A DNA stretch of 64,000 nt from CAIOYC01 sp038327995 (GTDB taxonomy: Bacteria > Pseudomonadota > Alphaproteobacteria > Caulobacterales > Caulobacteraceae). The notes below the pieces were generated by a model that saw only the letters and a list, made by a program, of their open reading frames with translations, ran no database searches and was not told where the DNA came from. The translations under genes and the position numbers were made by a program. Below are positions 15,190-24,741 of this stretch, one piece after another. Numbering within the stretch: the first letter of the stretch is position 1; each line of letters starts with the position of its first letter. The stretch is taken from NCBI GenBank assembly GCA_038327995.1, contig JBBQLP010000008.1, positions 1 to 64,000 of the forward strand, given 5' to 3'.

Positions 15190-16407
15190 TCATCTTTGGC
15201 TGAACTCAGCGCCTTGCAGATTGGCGCCGTCCAGCTTTGCGTTTTCGAGGTCGGCTTCGATGAAGCGGGCGCGGTTAGCGTCGGCTCCTGTCAGGTCGGC
15301 CATGCGCAGGGCTGCGCGGGTGAGATCGGTGCGCACGAACCGTCCCGGCGCCACTTCCAGCGCCCCGAGCTTGGCGCCTCTGAGGTCGGCGCGCACCATC
15401 AGCGCGTCCATCAGCTTGGCCCCGCGAAGGTCAGCGCCCCGAAAGTTGGCGTTGCGAAGGTCGGCTCCGGAAAGGTCAGCCCCCTGAAGCTGGACCCCCT
15501 CCAGATTGAGGCCGTAGAATATCCCGCCGGGCGCTTTCAACGCTGTGAGCTTGCGACCCTTCAGGGAACCGCCGCCCCGGAAGTCGCAGCCGGCGGCGTT
15601 GGCGGGCCCGCCCTCGGCGCCGTTGGTGAGGCACCAAGCTTCGTGGCTGGTGATCACCTCACTTAGGGGCTTATCATCGACGAAGACGGACGGCGGCGGG
15701 GCGCCCATGGCGGCGTCGAGCGCGCCCTTGTCCAACTGTGCTGTCTGGATGCTTGAGCCTGCAACCACCGCGCCCTTCAGAGAGGCGCCCGAAAGATCGG
15801 CGTGGAGCATCTCGCAGTTGGAAAGATCGGCGCCGTCGAGCATCGCATTGCAGAGCTTGGCCCCGTTCAGCGCCGCCCCTGCCAGGTTGGCGTCGCGGAA
15901 ATCGGCGGAGGCGCTGAGCGTGCCGCTCATCTGTGCGTCCTTCAGCGTGGCGCCGGTGAGGATGGCGTAGGAAAGCTCCCCGGCGCGCTTCTCGTGCTTG
16001 AGGATGCGAAAGCCGTTCTTGGGATCCTGCAGCGCGATGGTCCCTTCGCGCAGGTCGCAGCCCGCCAGATTGGCCATGGAGAGGTTTGCGCCGCGCAGGC
16101 ACGCGCCCCGCAGGTCGGCGCGAGTGAGGTCTGCGCCGCGCAGGTCTGCGTTTCGGAGATCGCAGCCAAATAAAATGGCCCGCTCTAGCCTGATCCCGGC
16201 CATCAGCGCCCCGGACAGGAGCGCTCCCGACAGCACGGCGTCTCGAAGATCCGCCCCTTCCAGCACGCAATTGCGAAGGTCGGTATAGGAAAGGTTTGCT
16301 CGCCGTCCCCCCGGCAGGCCCCCGATATAGCGCCCGTGCGCCTCGACCACGCCCTGCAACGTGGTGGCGTCAAGCGGCGTTATCAGGGATGGAACAGCAG
16401 AGGCCAT
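15190..16407 (-). CDS. Pentapeptide repeat protein
   Basis: 405 residues, dominated by A(D/N)LxX pentapeptide repeats in two long blocks (about 45-215 and 290-405), for example LRNADLRGADLTRADLRGAC and GADLRNANFRGADLRGAKLM. These form right-handed quadrilateral beta-helices. Between the blocks is a non-repeat segment with VFVDDKPLSEVITSHEAWC that could be a loop or small domain. No signal peptide or transmembrane helix is seen. Some family members (Qnr, MfpA) mimic DNA and protect gyrase, but most have unknown roles and nothing here singles out gyrase. It lies 24 bases downstream of a DUF3108-like gene on the same strand. Confidence 0.9.
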   Translation of the reverse strand: MASAVPSLITPLDATTLQGVVEAHGRYIGGLPGGRRANLSYTDLRNCVLEGADLRDAVLSGALLSGALMAGIRLERAILFGCDLRNADLRGADLTRADLRGACLRGANLSMANLAGCDLREGTIALQDPKNGFRILKHEKRAGELSYAILTGATLKDAQMSGTLSASADFRDANLAGAALNGAKLCNAMLDGADLSNCEMLHADLSGASLKGAVVAGSSIQTAQLDKGALDAAMGAPPPSVFVDDKPLSEVITSHEAWCLTNGAEGGPANAAGCDFRGGGSLKGRKLTALKAPGGIFYGLNLEGVQLQGADLSGADLRNANFRGADLRGAKLMDALMVRADLRGAKLGALEVAPGRFVRTDLTRAALRMADLTGADANRARFIEADLENAKLDGANLQGAEFSQR

Positions 16408-16431
16408 GCCAATTGTTTGCTACTGACCCGC

Positions 16432-17214
16432 TTAACGAACCGTTTTCCGCGTGGCCATCAGCGGTGTTGGCCTCACCCCCTTAACCTCCAACCCGGTCAG
16501 CGCGATGTGGCCCTGACCCAGCACCGTGCCGAGGGCGATGTCGCTCATCACCCACAGGTCCGCCGCCGCAGGGCGTGCGAAGGTGGCGGAAAGCGCGCCG
16601 GTCATGAACTGGTTGCGCAGCGACGCCCCCGGCTTGAACCCGGAGACCGGACGAAAGCCTAACCGGCAGCGCACGGGGCCAGAGAGTCCAAGCCCTTTTT
16701 GCGACCCGGTGAGTTCGCCGTTTCCGTCGGGCGTGAGGATCAGGTCATAGGTCTGGCGTCCGTCCTCGACCCGCAGGGCGCCGTTGCAGGGCGAGGCGCC
16801 GCCCCGCGAAAGCGAGACCCGCAGAAGCTGGGTCAGGGGATCGCCCGGCGAGCGGGGCGAGACGTTATGATAGCGAACCACCCGGTGGCGCTTGCCATCG
16901 TCCGAGATGAACTCGGAGGGGACCGGAGAGCCTGTGAGCATCGGTCCTTCGGCCTGGGCCAGATAGGTCGCGCTCTTCAGCACCGCGCCCAAAGCCACCG
17001 TATGCAGACGCGCGCCGACCCGAAAGCCAGTTGGCGTCAGCACCTGATCGGCTCGAATATCCAGCACCTTCACCATCAGCCGCCCCTCGTAGAACAGGGT
17101 GACAGTTAGGGTTTGCGGTGATGGACGGGCGGGCGGAGCGGCTTGCGCCAATGTCCCGCCGATCAGTAGGGCGAACGCGGCGAGCATAAGGGTAGCGCTG
17201 GGCGGGATCGGCAT
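16432..17214 (-). CDS. Exported DUF3108-like protein
   Basis: 260 residues with a signal peptide (MPIPPSATLMLAAFALLIGG, cleavage near AQAA at 24-26). The mature protein looks beta-rich. The pattern LTVTLFYEGRLMVKVLDIRAD, then YLAQAEGPML, then FRPVSGFKPG near the C-terminus fits the DUF3108 family of periplasmic proteins. One Cys pair (SPCNGAL and VRCRLGF) could form a disulfide. Function is unknown. It is the first of two genes on this strand with the pentapeptide gene. Confidence 0.62.
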   Translation of the reverse strand: MPIPPSATLMLAAFALLIGGTLAQAAPPARPSPQTLTVTLFYEGRLMVKVLDIRADQVLTPTGFRVGARLHTVALGAVLKSATYLAQAEGPMLTGSPVPSEFISDDGKRHRVVRYHNVSPRSPGDPLTQLLRVSLSRGGASPCNGALRVEDGRQTYDLILTPDGNGELTGSQKGLGLSGPVRCRLGFRPVSGFKPGASLRNQFMTGALSATFARPAAADLWVMSDIALGTVLGQGHIALTGLEVKGVRPTPLMATRKTVR

Positions 17215-17255
17215 GGGCGGATGCTCACCCTCGAACCGGGCCTTTGCAAGGCTGG

Positions 17256-18038
17256 CTAGTCAGGGCTGCCGATAAGATCGTCGAGTTGCTGGCAAAGGGG
17301 GTCGAGCGGCAGGATCCGCCCATCCAGCGCCCTCACCGCGCGCACACCGATCAGGCTATTGGTAAGAAAGGCCGCGTCGGCAGCAGCGAGTGCGCTCGCC
17401 GGGAACCGTCCGGTCTCAACGGGCGCTCCGAGACTTTGCGCAGCCACAAGCACCGCCGCCCGGATCGTTCCATCCAGCACGCCGCACTCGAGCGCCGGGG
17501 TGAACAGGACCCCGCCCTTCAGCCAGAACAGATTGGCGGCGGCGGCGCAGGCGACCTCGGCCCGACCGTTGAGCATCAGCGCCTCGTCGGCTCCGGCGCG
17601 CCGCGCCTCGGCCCGCGCCAGCACATTGTCGAGGTAGGACAGAGACTTGAGGCGCGAGGTCGGCGAGGCCTCGTTGCGGCGGATGGATACGCTGAAAAGG
17701 CTGAGCGGGCCGGTTGGCTTGGCCGATGGCGCGCCGCTGGCGGTGAGCACCGGCGCGAACATCGGCGGCATATCCAGCCCCCTGCCCCCCTCGCCCGCAC
17801 TCCAGTTGAGGCGCATCGCCGCGCGGGTCTGGCCGAGCCCGGCCCGCGCCACCATCTCCTCGCACAGGGCTCGCGCGGCGATCCGGTCCGGCGACGGCAG
17901 GCCGAGCGCCGTGCAGCCCCGCTCCATCCGGGCGATATGCGCCTCCCACCGCACGAGGCGCCCGGCCTCCCACAGCACCGTCTCGAACAGCCCGTGGCCG
18001 AGGGTGAAGCCGCGATCCTGTGGAGAAATCTGGCTCAT
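17256..18038 (-). CDS. pabC: Aminodeoxychorismate lyase-like class IV aminotransferase
   Basis: 260 residues. Fold-type IV PLP enzyme: GFTLGHGLFETVLWEAGR at the N-terminus, the Lys in RLKSLSYLDNVLARAEAR as the Schiff-base candidate, EALMLNGRAEVACAAAANLF (the E-x-x-x-x-N substrate/PLP block), and AAFLTNSLIGVRAVRALDGR near the end. It would cleave 4-amino-4-deoxychorismate to p-aminobenzoate and pyruvate for folate synthesis. The ATG at 18038 overlaps the pabB stop by four bases (ATGA), which strongly supports this role over branched-chain transamination. Confidence 0.86.
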   Translation of the reverse strand: MSQISPQDRGFTLGHGLFETVLWEAGRLVRWEAHIARMERGCTALGLPSPDRIAARALCEEMVARAGLGQTRAAMRLNWSAGEGGRGLDMPPMFAPVLTASGAPSAKPTGPLSLFSVSIRRNEASPTSRLKSLSYLDNVLARAEARRAGADEALMLNGRAEVACAAAANLFWLKGGVLFTPALECGVLDGTIRAAVLVAAQSLGAPVETGRFPASALAAADAAFLTNSLIGVRAVRALDGRILPLDPLCQQLDDLIGSPD

Positions 18039-19375
18039 AGGGGCTCCGTCAGCGCCCGGCGGAGGGCGGCGATCTTGACCTCGGTCTCCTCGCACTCAGC
18101 GGCGGGGTCGCTGTCAGCAACGATGCCCGCCCCCGCCCGCGCCTCGAAGTTCCAGCCGCTCGCCGTCTCCTCAAAGGCGGCGGTGCGGATCAGCACGCTG
18201 GAGCCGAAGCCGCCGCCAAAATCCGCCCAGAAGATCGAGCCGAAGAAAGGCCCGCGCGGCAGCTCATGGCTGGCGATCACCGTCATGGCCTGTATCTTGG
18301 GCGCACCGGTGATGGACCCCGGCGGAAAGGCGCTGGCGAAGAGGTCAATGGCGCTGCGACCGGGCTCCAGCCGCCCCCGCACCGTCGAGACGAGGTGGTG
18401 GACGTTGACGAAGCTCTCCACCGCGAACAGGCCCGGCGTCGTCACCTCGCCCGGCGGGCAGAGCTTTGAAAGGTCGTTGCGCATCAGATCGACGATCATC
18501 AAGTTCTCCGCCCGGTCCTTCTCGCTGGCCAGAAGCTCGGCGGCGAGGGTTGCGTCTGCGGCTGGCGTCGCCCCGCGCGGGCGGGTGCCCTTGATGGGTT
18601 TGGTGTGGGCGATAAGGCGATCATCACAGCGCTTCACGCCGATGAACGCTTCAGGCGAATTGGAGACGATGGCTTGGCCCGGAAGCTGGAGAAACGCGGC
18701 GTAGGGGGCGGGGCTGCGGTGGGCCAGACGGGCGAAGACGTCGAAGGGTGATTCCTGCGGAGCCAGCCTTCCGGTCCAGCGCCGGGCGACGTTGGCCTGG
18801 TAGATTTCTCCGGCGTGGATGCGGCGGATCACGTCGGCGACAGCAGCGCGGTAGGCCTGAGGTGGGTCCGCGCTTGCAAAGTTTTCTGCGAGACGATCCG
18901 CGCGCGACGGGGGAGAGGGCGGATCCAGCCAATCCCGCGCGCCCTCCGCCAACGTCGCTGCCTTCTCTTCCGTCTCGCCATGGCCGAACGCCCAGACCAC
19001 CGCAGCCCGATGGTCGAAGGCGAGGATGGCGGGGTAGCGGGCGGCGACCATATCCGGCCAACCGGGGCTGCGCGCCTGCGGCATGGCGGGCTCGAGCCGC
19101 GCGCCGAACTCGTAGGCGGCGAGGCCGACCACACCGCCCTGAAACGGCGGCTCGCCCGCCACTAGCTCGCGCGGCTCTGGGCCAAGCAAAGCCGTGAGCG
19201 CGGCTACGGCGTCGGTCTCATCGCCAGACTCGACGGTCAGCATGGCATCCGGTGCCCGCCCGAAATACGACCAGCCGCTCTCGTCAAGCAGCACGAAGGC
19301 GTAGGGCTCGTCCGCCCAAGTGGCGGCGACCTCCACCGGGCTCCGCCAGCCGGTCTTGCGGATTACGCGGCGCAC
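18035..19375 (-). CDS. pabB: Aminodeoxychorismate synthase component I
   Basis: 446 residues: an N-terminal region (1-150) followed by a chorismate-binding domain (about 185-440). PabB hallmarks are present: HTKPIKGTRPRG containing the PIKGT lysine that forms a covalent intermediate in PabB but not in anthranilate synthase, the ENLMIVDLMRNDLSKLC block, and PPGSITGAPKIQAM. With a glutamine amidotransferase subunit (not in this window) it makes 4-amino-4-deoxychorismate from chorismate. It is the first gene of the pabB-pabC pair. The ATG at 19375 opens MRRVIRKTGW. Confidence 0.92.
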   Translation of the reverse strand: MRRVIRKTGWRSPVEVAATWADEPYAFVLLDESGWSYFGRAPDAMLTVESGDETDAVAALTALLGPEPRELVAGEPPFQGGVVGLAAYEFGARLEPAMPQARSPGWPDMVAARYPAILAFDHRAAVVWAFGHGETEEKAATLAEGARDWLDPPSPPSRADRLAENFASADPPQAYRAAVADVIRRIHAGEIYQANVARRWTGRLAPQESPFDVFARLAHRSPAPYAAFLQLPGQAIVSNSPEAFIGVKRCDDRLIAHTKPIKGTRPRGATPAADATLAAELLASEKDRAENLMIVDLMRNDLSKLCPPGEVTTPGLFAVESFVNVHHLVSTVRGRLEPGRSAIDLFASAFPPGSITGAPKIQAMTVIASHELPRGPFFGSIFWADFGGGFGSSVLIRTAAFEETASGWNFEARAGAGIVADSDPAAECEETEVKIAALRRALTEPL

Positions 19376-19457
19376 CTTCCCTCCCCCGACGTTCGCGCCG
19401 AGCGATAGCCCAACCGGGCGCCCTTAGCCAACGCGCGCCGATGCCTATATGGCCTGT

Positions 19458-20459
19458 ATGACCCAGCTTTCCGTGCTCGACCTGTCGCCCATCGTCCAGG
19501 GTTCGGACGCAAGGGCGGCGCTGAACAATTCGCGCGACCTCGCCCGCCACGCCGAGCGGCTGGGGTATCGCCGGTTCTGGATGGCCGAGCACCACAACAT
19601 GACCGGCGTGGCCTCGGCGGCCACGGCGGTGGCGCTGGCCCACGTGGCTGGAGGCACCTCGACCATCCGTGTCGGCGCGGGCGGGATCATGTTGCCCAAC
19701 CACGCCCCTCTGGTGATCGCCGAGCAGTTCGGGACGCTGGCGGCGCTTTATCCGGGTCGGATCGACCTTGGCGTCGGGCGGGCGCCGGGAACAGACCAGG
19801 CGACAGCCCAGGCCCTGCGCCGGACCCTTGTGGGCGACATTGACCGCTTCCCGCAGGATGTGATCGAACTGATGCGCTATTTCGAGCCCGCCCAGCCGGG
19901 GCAGGCAGTGCGCGCGGTGCCGGGGGCGGGGCTTGAGGTGCCGGTGTGGATTCTCGGGTCCAGCCTCTATGGGGCGCAGCTCGCCGCGGCGCTTGGCCTA
20001 CCCTACGCCTTCGCCTCACACTTCGCCCCCGCGGAACTCGACCGGGCGGCGGCGATCTATCGGACGAGCTACCGCCAGAGCGACACAGGCGCGAAGTCCT
20101 GGTTCATGCCCGCCATCACCGTTGTGGCGGCCGAGACGGATGCGGAGGCGCGATTCCTGTTCTCGTCACTCCAGCAGGCGTTCGTGAACCTGCGCTCGGG
20201 CCGGGCGGGTCCCCTGCCGCCTCCGGTAGACGACATGGATGTGCGGCTCGACCCGATGGCGGCGTCAATGCTGGGTCAGGCCCTGTCGTGCGCCGTGGTC
20301 GGCTCGCCCCGGACCGTGCGCGAGGGCCTCAAGGCCTTCATCACCCGCACCGGCGCCGACGAGGTGATGATCACCTCGCAGATATTTGACCACGCCGCGA
20401 GAGTCCGTTCCTTCGAGATCGCAGCAGAGGCGGCGCGGGAGTTGGCGGAGGCGGCTTAG
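19458..20459 (+). CDS. LLM class flavin-dependent oxidoreductase
   Basis: 333 residues, the luciferase-like monooxygenase fold with MTQLSVLDLSPI at the start, YRRFWMAEHHNMTGVASAA, and TIRVGAGGIMLPNHAPLVIAEQ, which are characteristic of the YhbW-type subgroup. GRIDLGVGRAPGTD follows. It should use FMNH2 and O2 or act as a reductase; the substrate is unknown. I choose the ATG at 19458 from family similarity; an ATG at 19449 is equally open. It is divergent from pabB (82 bases between starts) and its stop is four bases from the convergent M20 gene. Confidence 0.9.
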   Translation: MTQLSVLDLSPIVQGSDARAALNNSRDLARHAERLGYRRFWMAEHHNMTGVASAATAVALAHVAGGTSTIRVGAGGIMLPNHAPLVIAEQFGTLAALYPGRIDLGVGRAPGTDQATAQALRRTLVGDIDRFPQDVIELMRYFEPAQPGQAVRAVPGAGLEVPVWILGSSLYGAQLAAALGLPYAFASHFAPAELDRAAAIYRTSYRQSDTGAKSWFMPAITVVAAETDAEARFLFSSLQQAFVNLRSGRAGPLPPPVDDMDVRLDPMAASMLGQALSCAVVGSPRTVREGLKAFITRTGADEVMITSQIFDHAARVRSFEIAAEAARELAEAA

Positions 20460-20463
20460 TCTC

Positions 20464-22005
20464 CTACCCCAATGTCGCAAGCGCGTAGAGGAACTCCACA
20501 TAGCCCAGCGTCGCCCGCGCCATGCCCGCAACCTTGGGGTTGGAGGGCTCGATCACATAATATTCGTCCGGTGCGTGCTGGCGGCTGCCGTGACCGAGGC
20601 CAAAGTGGCCCGCAGGCAGGCTGACCGGGGGTCCCGTGAAGATGTAGCCCGGCCATGATCCCGCCAGGCGCGGGGAATAGCCGAAGTTGATTCCCTGCTC
20701 GCGATAGGTCGCCGCCATGGCCTTGATGAGGCTTGAGGTCTCTTCCGTCTGTGTCGGATCGTAGCCGCCCGTGACCTTCACCTCGATATCGCCATAGCCG
20801 CGTTTCGCAAGGTGAGCCTTCAGCTTGGCTTCGGCCTCAGCAGCCGTCTGGTCGGGCACGAGGCGCAGGTCTAGCTTGGCCGTGGCCTTGGAAGGGAGCA
20901 CCGTCTTGCCGCCCGGCCCGGTGTAACCCGCGTACATTCCCTCAATGTTCACCGTGGGCTGGGAGGCCAGCCGTTCCAGTGCGTCGCGATAACCGAGGTC
21001 GCGCACCCAGTGCTGCACACCCATGTTCTTCTTGGCGTCTTCTTCTCGAGTATTGGCGGCCTCGGCGGCGATGATCTCCTTCTGGCGCGGGGTCAGGGGC
21101 TTCACGTGCTCGAACCAACCGTCGATGGCCGGGTCATTGCCGTCTTCGGAGACTAGGGTCGAGAGCGCCTTGACCATTCGCCAAACCGCGCTGTCGAGTT
21201 CGGCCTTGTAGCTGGAGTGGATGTCGTCCGCCGCGCCGCGACCCCAGGCCTTGGTCGAACAGACAAGCTCCACCTCGATCAATCCCTTGGCGCCGAGATC
21301 GATAGCCACCCCGCCCTGCGGCGACTGCGCAGCGAAGGGCATCCAGACCTCGTGGCACTTTTTCAGTGCAGCCAGCACCTCGGGCCTGTGCACCACCTGA
21401 TGGAAATGGGGGGAACCGATCTCTTCTTCGCCTTCGGCCACCAGCACGATGTTGACAGGCGACTTGCGACCGGCGGCGCGCAGGGCGTGCAGGGCGGCGA
21501 GGAAGGTGGCCTCTGGACCCTTCTGGTTCACTGCGCCCCGACCGATCATCACCTTGCCAAAGCCAGCCCGCTCGACGATGCGCCCCTCCAACGGCGGAGA
21601 AGACCATTCAGCGGGATCGAACTGTTTGACGTCGTACATGAAATACATACCGACCGTCCGTTTGGCGCCCGCATCCAGAGTGGCGAAGACGCCGGGCCGC
21701 CCATCGGTCTGGAGGATGTTGGCGCTTTGAAAGCCTGCGTCTTTCAGAAGCTCGGCCATATATATGGCTCCCTCCTGCGCATTTCGGTTCTCCGCCGCAA
21801 TGGACGGCAGCGCGATCCAGTCCTGCAACCGCTTGATCGCCTCGGGTTGCTGTTTGTCGACGGCGGCGCGGACGGGGCCGAGGTCCAGTTTGGTCGGAGC
21901 CGCCGTCAGGAGGCGCGGCGCGGCCAGAGCCAGTCCGCCCGCCGCCGCCGCCATGGTCATCAAGCCCCGCCGGTGCGGCGTTCCATTGGTGAACTTGTTG
22001 GTCAT
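20464..22005 (-). CDS. Exported M20-family peptidase homologue with missing metal ligands
   Basis: 513 residues. The N-terminus (HRRGLMTMAAAAGGLALAAP) looks like a twin-arginine or Sec signal. The M20 scaffold is clear: a long catalytic domain, the EGEEEIGSPH motif (191-200) with the usual Glu pair, a dimerisation domain (about 240-400), and a C-terminal GHGSRQHAPDEY with the last metal His. The first metal ligand, normally His in HxDVQP, is Met123 (YFMYDVKQ), and the bridging Asp, normally in GRGxxDxKG, is Asn160 (GRGAVNQKG). This suggests altered metal binding or a non-peptidase role. It stands alone, convergent with the LLM gene. Confidence 0.82.
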   Translation of the reverse strand: MTNKFTNGTPHRRGLMTMAAAAGGLALAAPRLLTAAPTKLDLGPVRAAVDKQQPEAIKRLQDWIALPSIAAENRNAQEGAIYMAELLKDAGFQSANILQTDGRPGVFATLDAGAKRTVGMYFMYDVKQFDPAEWSSPPLEGRIVERAGFGKVMIGRGAVNQKGPEATFLAALHALRAAGRKSPVNIVLVAEGEEEIGSPHFHQVVHRPEVLAALKKCHEVWMPFAAQSPQGGVAIDLGAKGLIEVELVCSTKAWGRGAADDIHSSYKAELDSAVWRMVKALSTLVSEDGNDPAIDGWFEHVKPLTPRQKEIIAAEAANTREEDAKKNMGVQHWVRDLGYRDALERLASQPTVNIEGMYAGYTGPGGKTVLPSKATAKLDLRLVPDQTAAEAEAKLKAHLAKRGYGDIEVKVTGGYDPTQTEETSSLIKAMAATYREQGINFGYSPRLAGSWPGYIFTGPPVSLPAGHFGLGHGSRQHAPDEYYVIEPSNPKVAGMARATLGYVEFLYALATLG

Positions 22006-22069
22006 CGTCAGCCCCTTTGATTCAGGAGCCTAGCTTGAACCGGATCGGGGCCGGGTCAACGGGCGTTGG

Positions 22070-22696
22070 CTATTTTCCGTCCTGCTCCCATCCCGTGACG
22101 AAGGCGCGCGCGCGTTCCGCAACGTCGGTGGCGGATCGTCCGGGGGCGTAGAGGGCCGAGCCTATGCCAAAGCCCGCCGCGCCCGCCTCGCGCCACTCGC
22201 CCATGCCGCCCGGCTCGATGCCGCCGACGGCGAAGACGGGCGTCGCCGCCGGGATCACCGCCTTCATCGCCTTCAGCACGCGTGGACTTGCACCCTCAGC
22301 GGGGAACAGCTTCAGCCCGTCCGCCCCGCCGTCGATGGCGGCGAAGGCTTCGGTGGGGGTGAAGAAGGCGGGCAGCGACACCATTCCCCGCGCCTTGGTG
22401 CGGGCGATCACAGCGGTATTCATGTTGGGCGCGACGATCACCTGACCGCCCGCGTCGCCGACCCCATCAACGGCGTCGGCGCTCAACACAGTGCCCGCCC
22501 CCACAAACGCCCGGTCGCCAAGCGCCGCTCGCATCCGGCGAATACTTTCCAAGGGCTCTGGCGAATTGAGCGGCACCTCGAGGCAGAGGAAGCCCGCGCC
22601 GACCAGAGCCTCGCCGATCACCACCGCCTCCTCAGGCTTCAATCCGCGAAGAATGGCGATCAACGGCAACCGGTTCAGCACCTCGTCCCAGGTCAT
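22070..22696 (-). CDS. dgoA: 2-dehydro-3-deoxy-6-phosphogalactonate aldolase (DgoA-like)
   Basis: 208 residues, the length of E. coli DgoA. The class I aldolase pattern is visible: LPLIAILRGLKPEEA, GFLCLEVPLNSPEPLESI, VGAGTVLSADAVD, the Schiff-base lysine in GADGLKLFPAEGASP, and FAVGGIEPGGMGEW. The LNSP and KLFPAE forms match KDPGal aldolase rather than KDPG aldolase (Eda). It would split 2-dehydro-3-deoxy-6-phosphogalactonate into pyruvate and glyceraldehyde-3-phosphate. I start at the ATG at 22696, preceded by GGAGAG. No kinase or dehydratase of a galactonate operon lies beside it here. Confidence 0.87.
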   Translation of the reverse strand: MTWDEVLNRLPLIAILRGLKPEEAVVIGEALVGAGFLCLEVPLNSPEPLESIRRMRAALGDRAFVGAGTVLSADAVDGVGDAGGQVIVAPNMNTAVIARTKARGMVSLPAFFTPTEAFAAIDGGADGLKLFPAEGASPRVLKAMKAVIPAATPVFAVGGIEPGGMGEWREAGAAGFGIGSALYAPGRSATDVAERARAFVTGWEQDGK

Positions 22697-22820
22697 TTCG
22701 CTCTCCATCCATCGCCCGCAGCCACCATAAGCGGCGAACGCGCCGATGGCTCCCGTTTCCCCTTGCCAAACGCAGACGTTGGTGGACCTTTGGCGACCTT
22801 TCATCCTCCGGGGGCGGACC

Positions 22821-24737
22821 GTGCGTTTCACTCAGCTTGCCTTGATCCTGTCGGCCTTCGCCCTCATTGCGGGAGGCGCCAACGCCGCGCCCGCGAAGAG
22901 CGCTGCCCCGACGTTCTCGGACATCCCGGCGAAGTTTGAAGCGCCCAACGAAGCGAACGACTACGTCAAGCGGGTCGAGATGATCCCCATGCGCGACGGG
23001 GTGAAGCTCTACACTGTGATCGTGGTTCCCAAGGGCGCGAAGGGCGCGCCGATCATCCTGACCCGCACCCCCTATAACGCCAAAGCGCGCGCCCAGCGTT
23101 CGGACAGCCCGTCGATGCTGGCCACGTTGCCGCTGTCCGACGAGGGCTTCGTTCAGGCCGGTTACATTCGCGTCTATCAGGACGTGCGCGGCAAATATGG
23201 TTCGCAGGGCGAGTATGTGATGACCCGCCCGGTGCGGGGCCCGCTCAATCCCACCAAGGTCGACCACGTGACCGACGCCTGGGACACCATCGACTGGCTG
23301 GTGAAAAACACCCCGGAATCGAACGGCAAGGTCGGCATGATCGGCTCGTCCTACGAGGGTTTCACCGTGGTGATGGCCCTGCTCGATCCGCACCCGGCGT
23401 TGAAGGCGGCCGTGCCGGAAAGCCCGATGGTGGACGGTTGGATGGGCGACGACTGGTTCCACTACGGCGCCTTCCGCAACCCCAACTTCGACTACACCAA
23501 GAGCCAGACCGCCCAGCAGGGATCAGGCGAGGGGATCGGCCGCGACGGGCTGGACGACTATTCCACCTTCCTGCGCGCCGGATCGTCCGGCGACTACGCC
23601 CGCGCCAAGGGACTGGACAAGCTTCCGTGGGCTGCGCGGATGATGCAGCACCCGGCCTACGACAGCTTCTGGAGCGGGCAGGCGCTGGACGCCGCCGTCG
23701 TCGCCCATCCATCCAGCGTGCCGACCCTGTGGGAACAGGGGCTGTGGGACCAGGAAGATATGTGGGGCGCCAATCACGCCTGGTTGGCGCTGAAGGCGGC
23801 GGGGCATGAGAGCAACAACTGGCTGGTCATGGGCCCCTGGTTCCACAGTCAGGTGAATCGTGAAGGCTGGATGCTTGGACCGTTCAAATGGAACGGCGAC
23901 ACCGCCCTGCAATTCCGCCGCGAGATGGTGCTGCCCTTCTTCAACCAGTATTTGAAGGACGGTCCGCCCGCAAACCTTGCCCGCGTCGCCGTCTACAACG
24001 ATGCGGAAAACCACTGGGATAGGAAGGCTGACTGGCCGGGGGCCTGCGAGAAGGGCTGCGCCAAACCGATGACGCCGCTCTATCTGCAGGCCGGGTTCGG
24101 GCTGGGGTTCGACAAGCCCGCGACGGGTTCGGCGGGCGACTCCTACGTCTCCGATCCGGCCAAACCGGTGCTCTACACCCCGCGTCCGGTGAAGTTCTCC
24201 GACAGCGACGCCTGGCGCACATGGCTGGTGCGCGACCAGCGGTTCGTGGACGGACGACCGGACGTGCTGGCCTACGAGACCCCGATCCTGACCAAAGCCG
24301 TGAAGATCGAGGGCGCGCCGGTGGCCGACCTGATGACCATGACCACGGGCACGGACGGCGACTATGTGGTCAAGCTGATCGACGTCTATCCGGATGAGTA
24401 TCCGAGCCAGCCCGAACTCGGCGGTTATGAACTGCCTGTCGGCACGGACATCTTCCGCGCCCGCTACCGCGACAGCTTTGAGCACCCCAGCGCCATTCCG
24501 GCCAATACGCCAGTGCGGGTGAAGTTCGTGCTTCCCAATGCCGATCACGTCTTCCTGCCGGGCCACCGGATCATGGTGCAGGTCCAGTCGACCCTGTTCC
24601 CGCTCTATGACCGCAACCCACAGACCTTCGTGCCCAACATCTTCAACGCCAAGCCCGCCGACTACCAGAAGGCGACCGTGACGATCCTGCGTTCGGGCGA
24701 GGAGGCCAGCGCGGTGTGGCTGCCGATCGTGGAGTGA
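22821..24737 (+). CDS. Exported S15/CocE-NonD family hydrolase
   Basis: 638 residues from a GTG at 22821, chosen because it gives a clean signal peptide (MRFTQLALILSAFALIAGGA, cut after NAA). An ATG at 22746 would put 25 extra residues ahead of it. The alpha/beta-hydrolase part has the X-Pro dipeptidyl-peptidase S15 signature: PMRDGVKLYTVI, GSSYEGFTVVMALL with the Ser nucleophile, and MGPWFHSQVNREG with the catalytic His. The C-terminal jelly-roll (about 430-638) is the usual PepX_C domain. It would act in the periplasm on peptides or acyl esters, in the CocE, glutaryl-acylase or PepX group. It is divergent from dgoA (124 bases). Confidence 0.85.
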   Translation: MRFTQLALILSAFALIAGGANAAPAKSAAPTFSDIPAKFEAPNEANDYVKRVEMIPMRDGVKLYTVIVVPKGAKGAPIILTRTPYNAKARAQRSDSPSMLATLPLSDEGFVQAGYIRVYQDVRGKYGSQGEYVMTRPVRGPLNPTKVDHVTDAWDTIDWLVKNTPESNGKVGMIGSSYEGFTVVMALLDPHPALKAAVPESPMVDGWMGDDWFHYGAFRNPNFDYTKSQTAQQGSGEGIGRDGLDDYSTFLRAGSSGDYARAKGLDKLPWAARMMQHPAYDSFWSGQALDAAVVAHPSSVPTLWEQGLWDQEDMWGANHAWLALKAAGHESNNWLVMGPWFHSQVNREGWMLGPFKWNGDTALQFRREMVLPFFNQYLKDGPPANLARVAVYNDAENHWDRKADWPGACEKGCAKPMTPLYLQAGFGLGFDKPATGSAGDSYVSDPAKPVLYTPRPVKFSDSDAWRTWLVRDQRFVDGRPDVLAYETPILTKAVKIEGAPVADLMTMTTGTDGDYVVKLIDVYPDEYPSQPELGGYELPVGTDIFRARYRDSFEHPSAIPANTPVRVKFVLPNADHVFLPGHRIMVQVQSTLFPLYDRNPQTFVPNIFNAKPADYQKATVTILRSGEEASAVWLPIVE

Positions 24738-24741
24738 AAAT

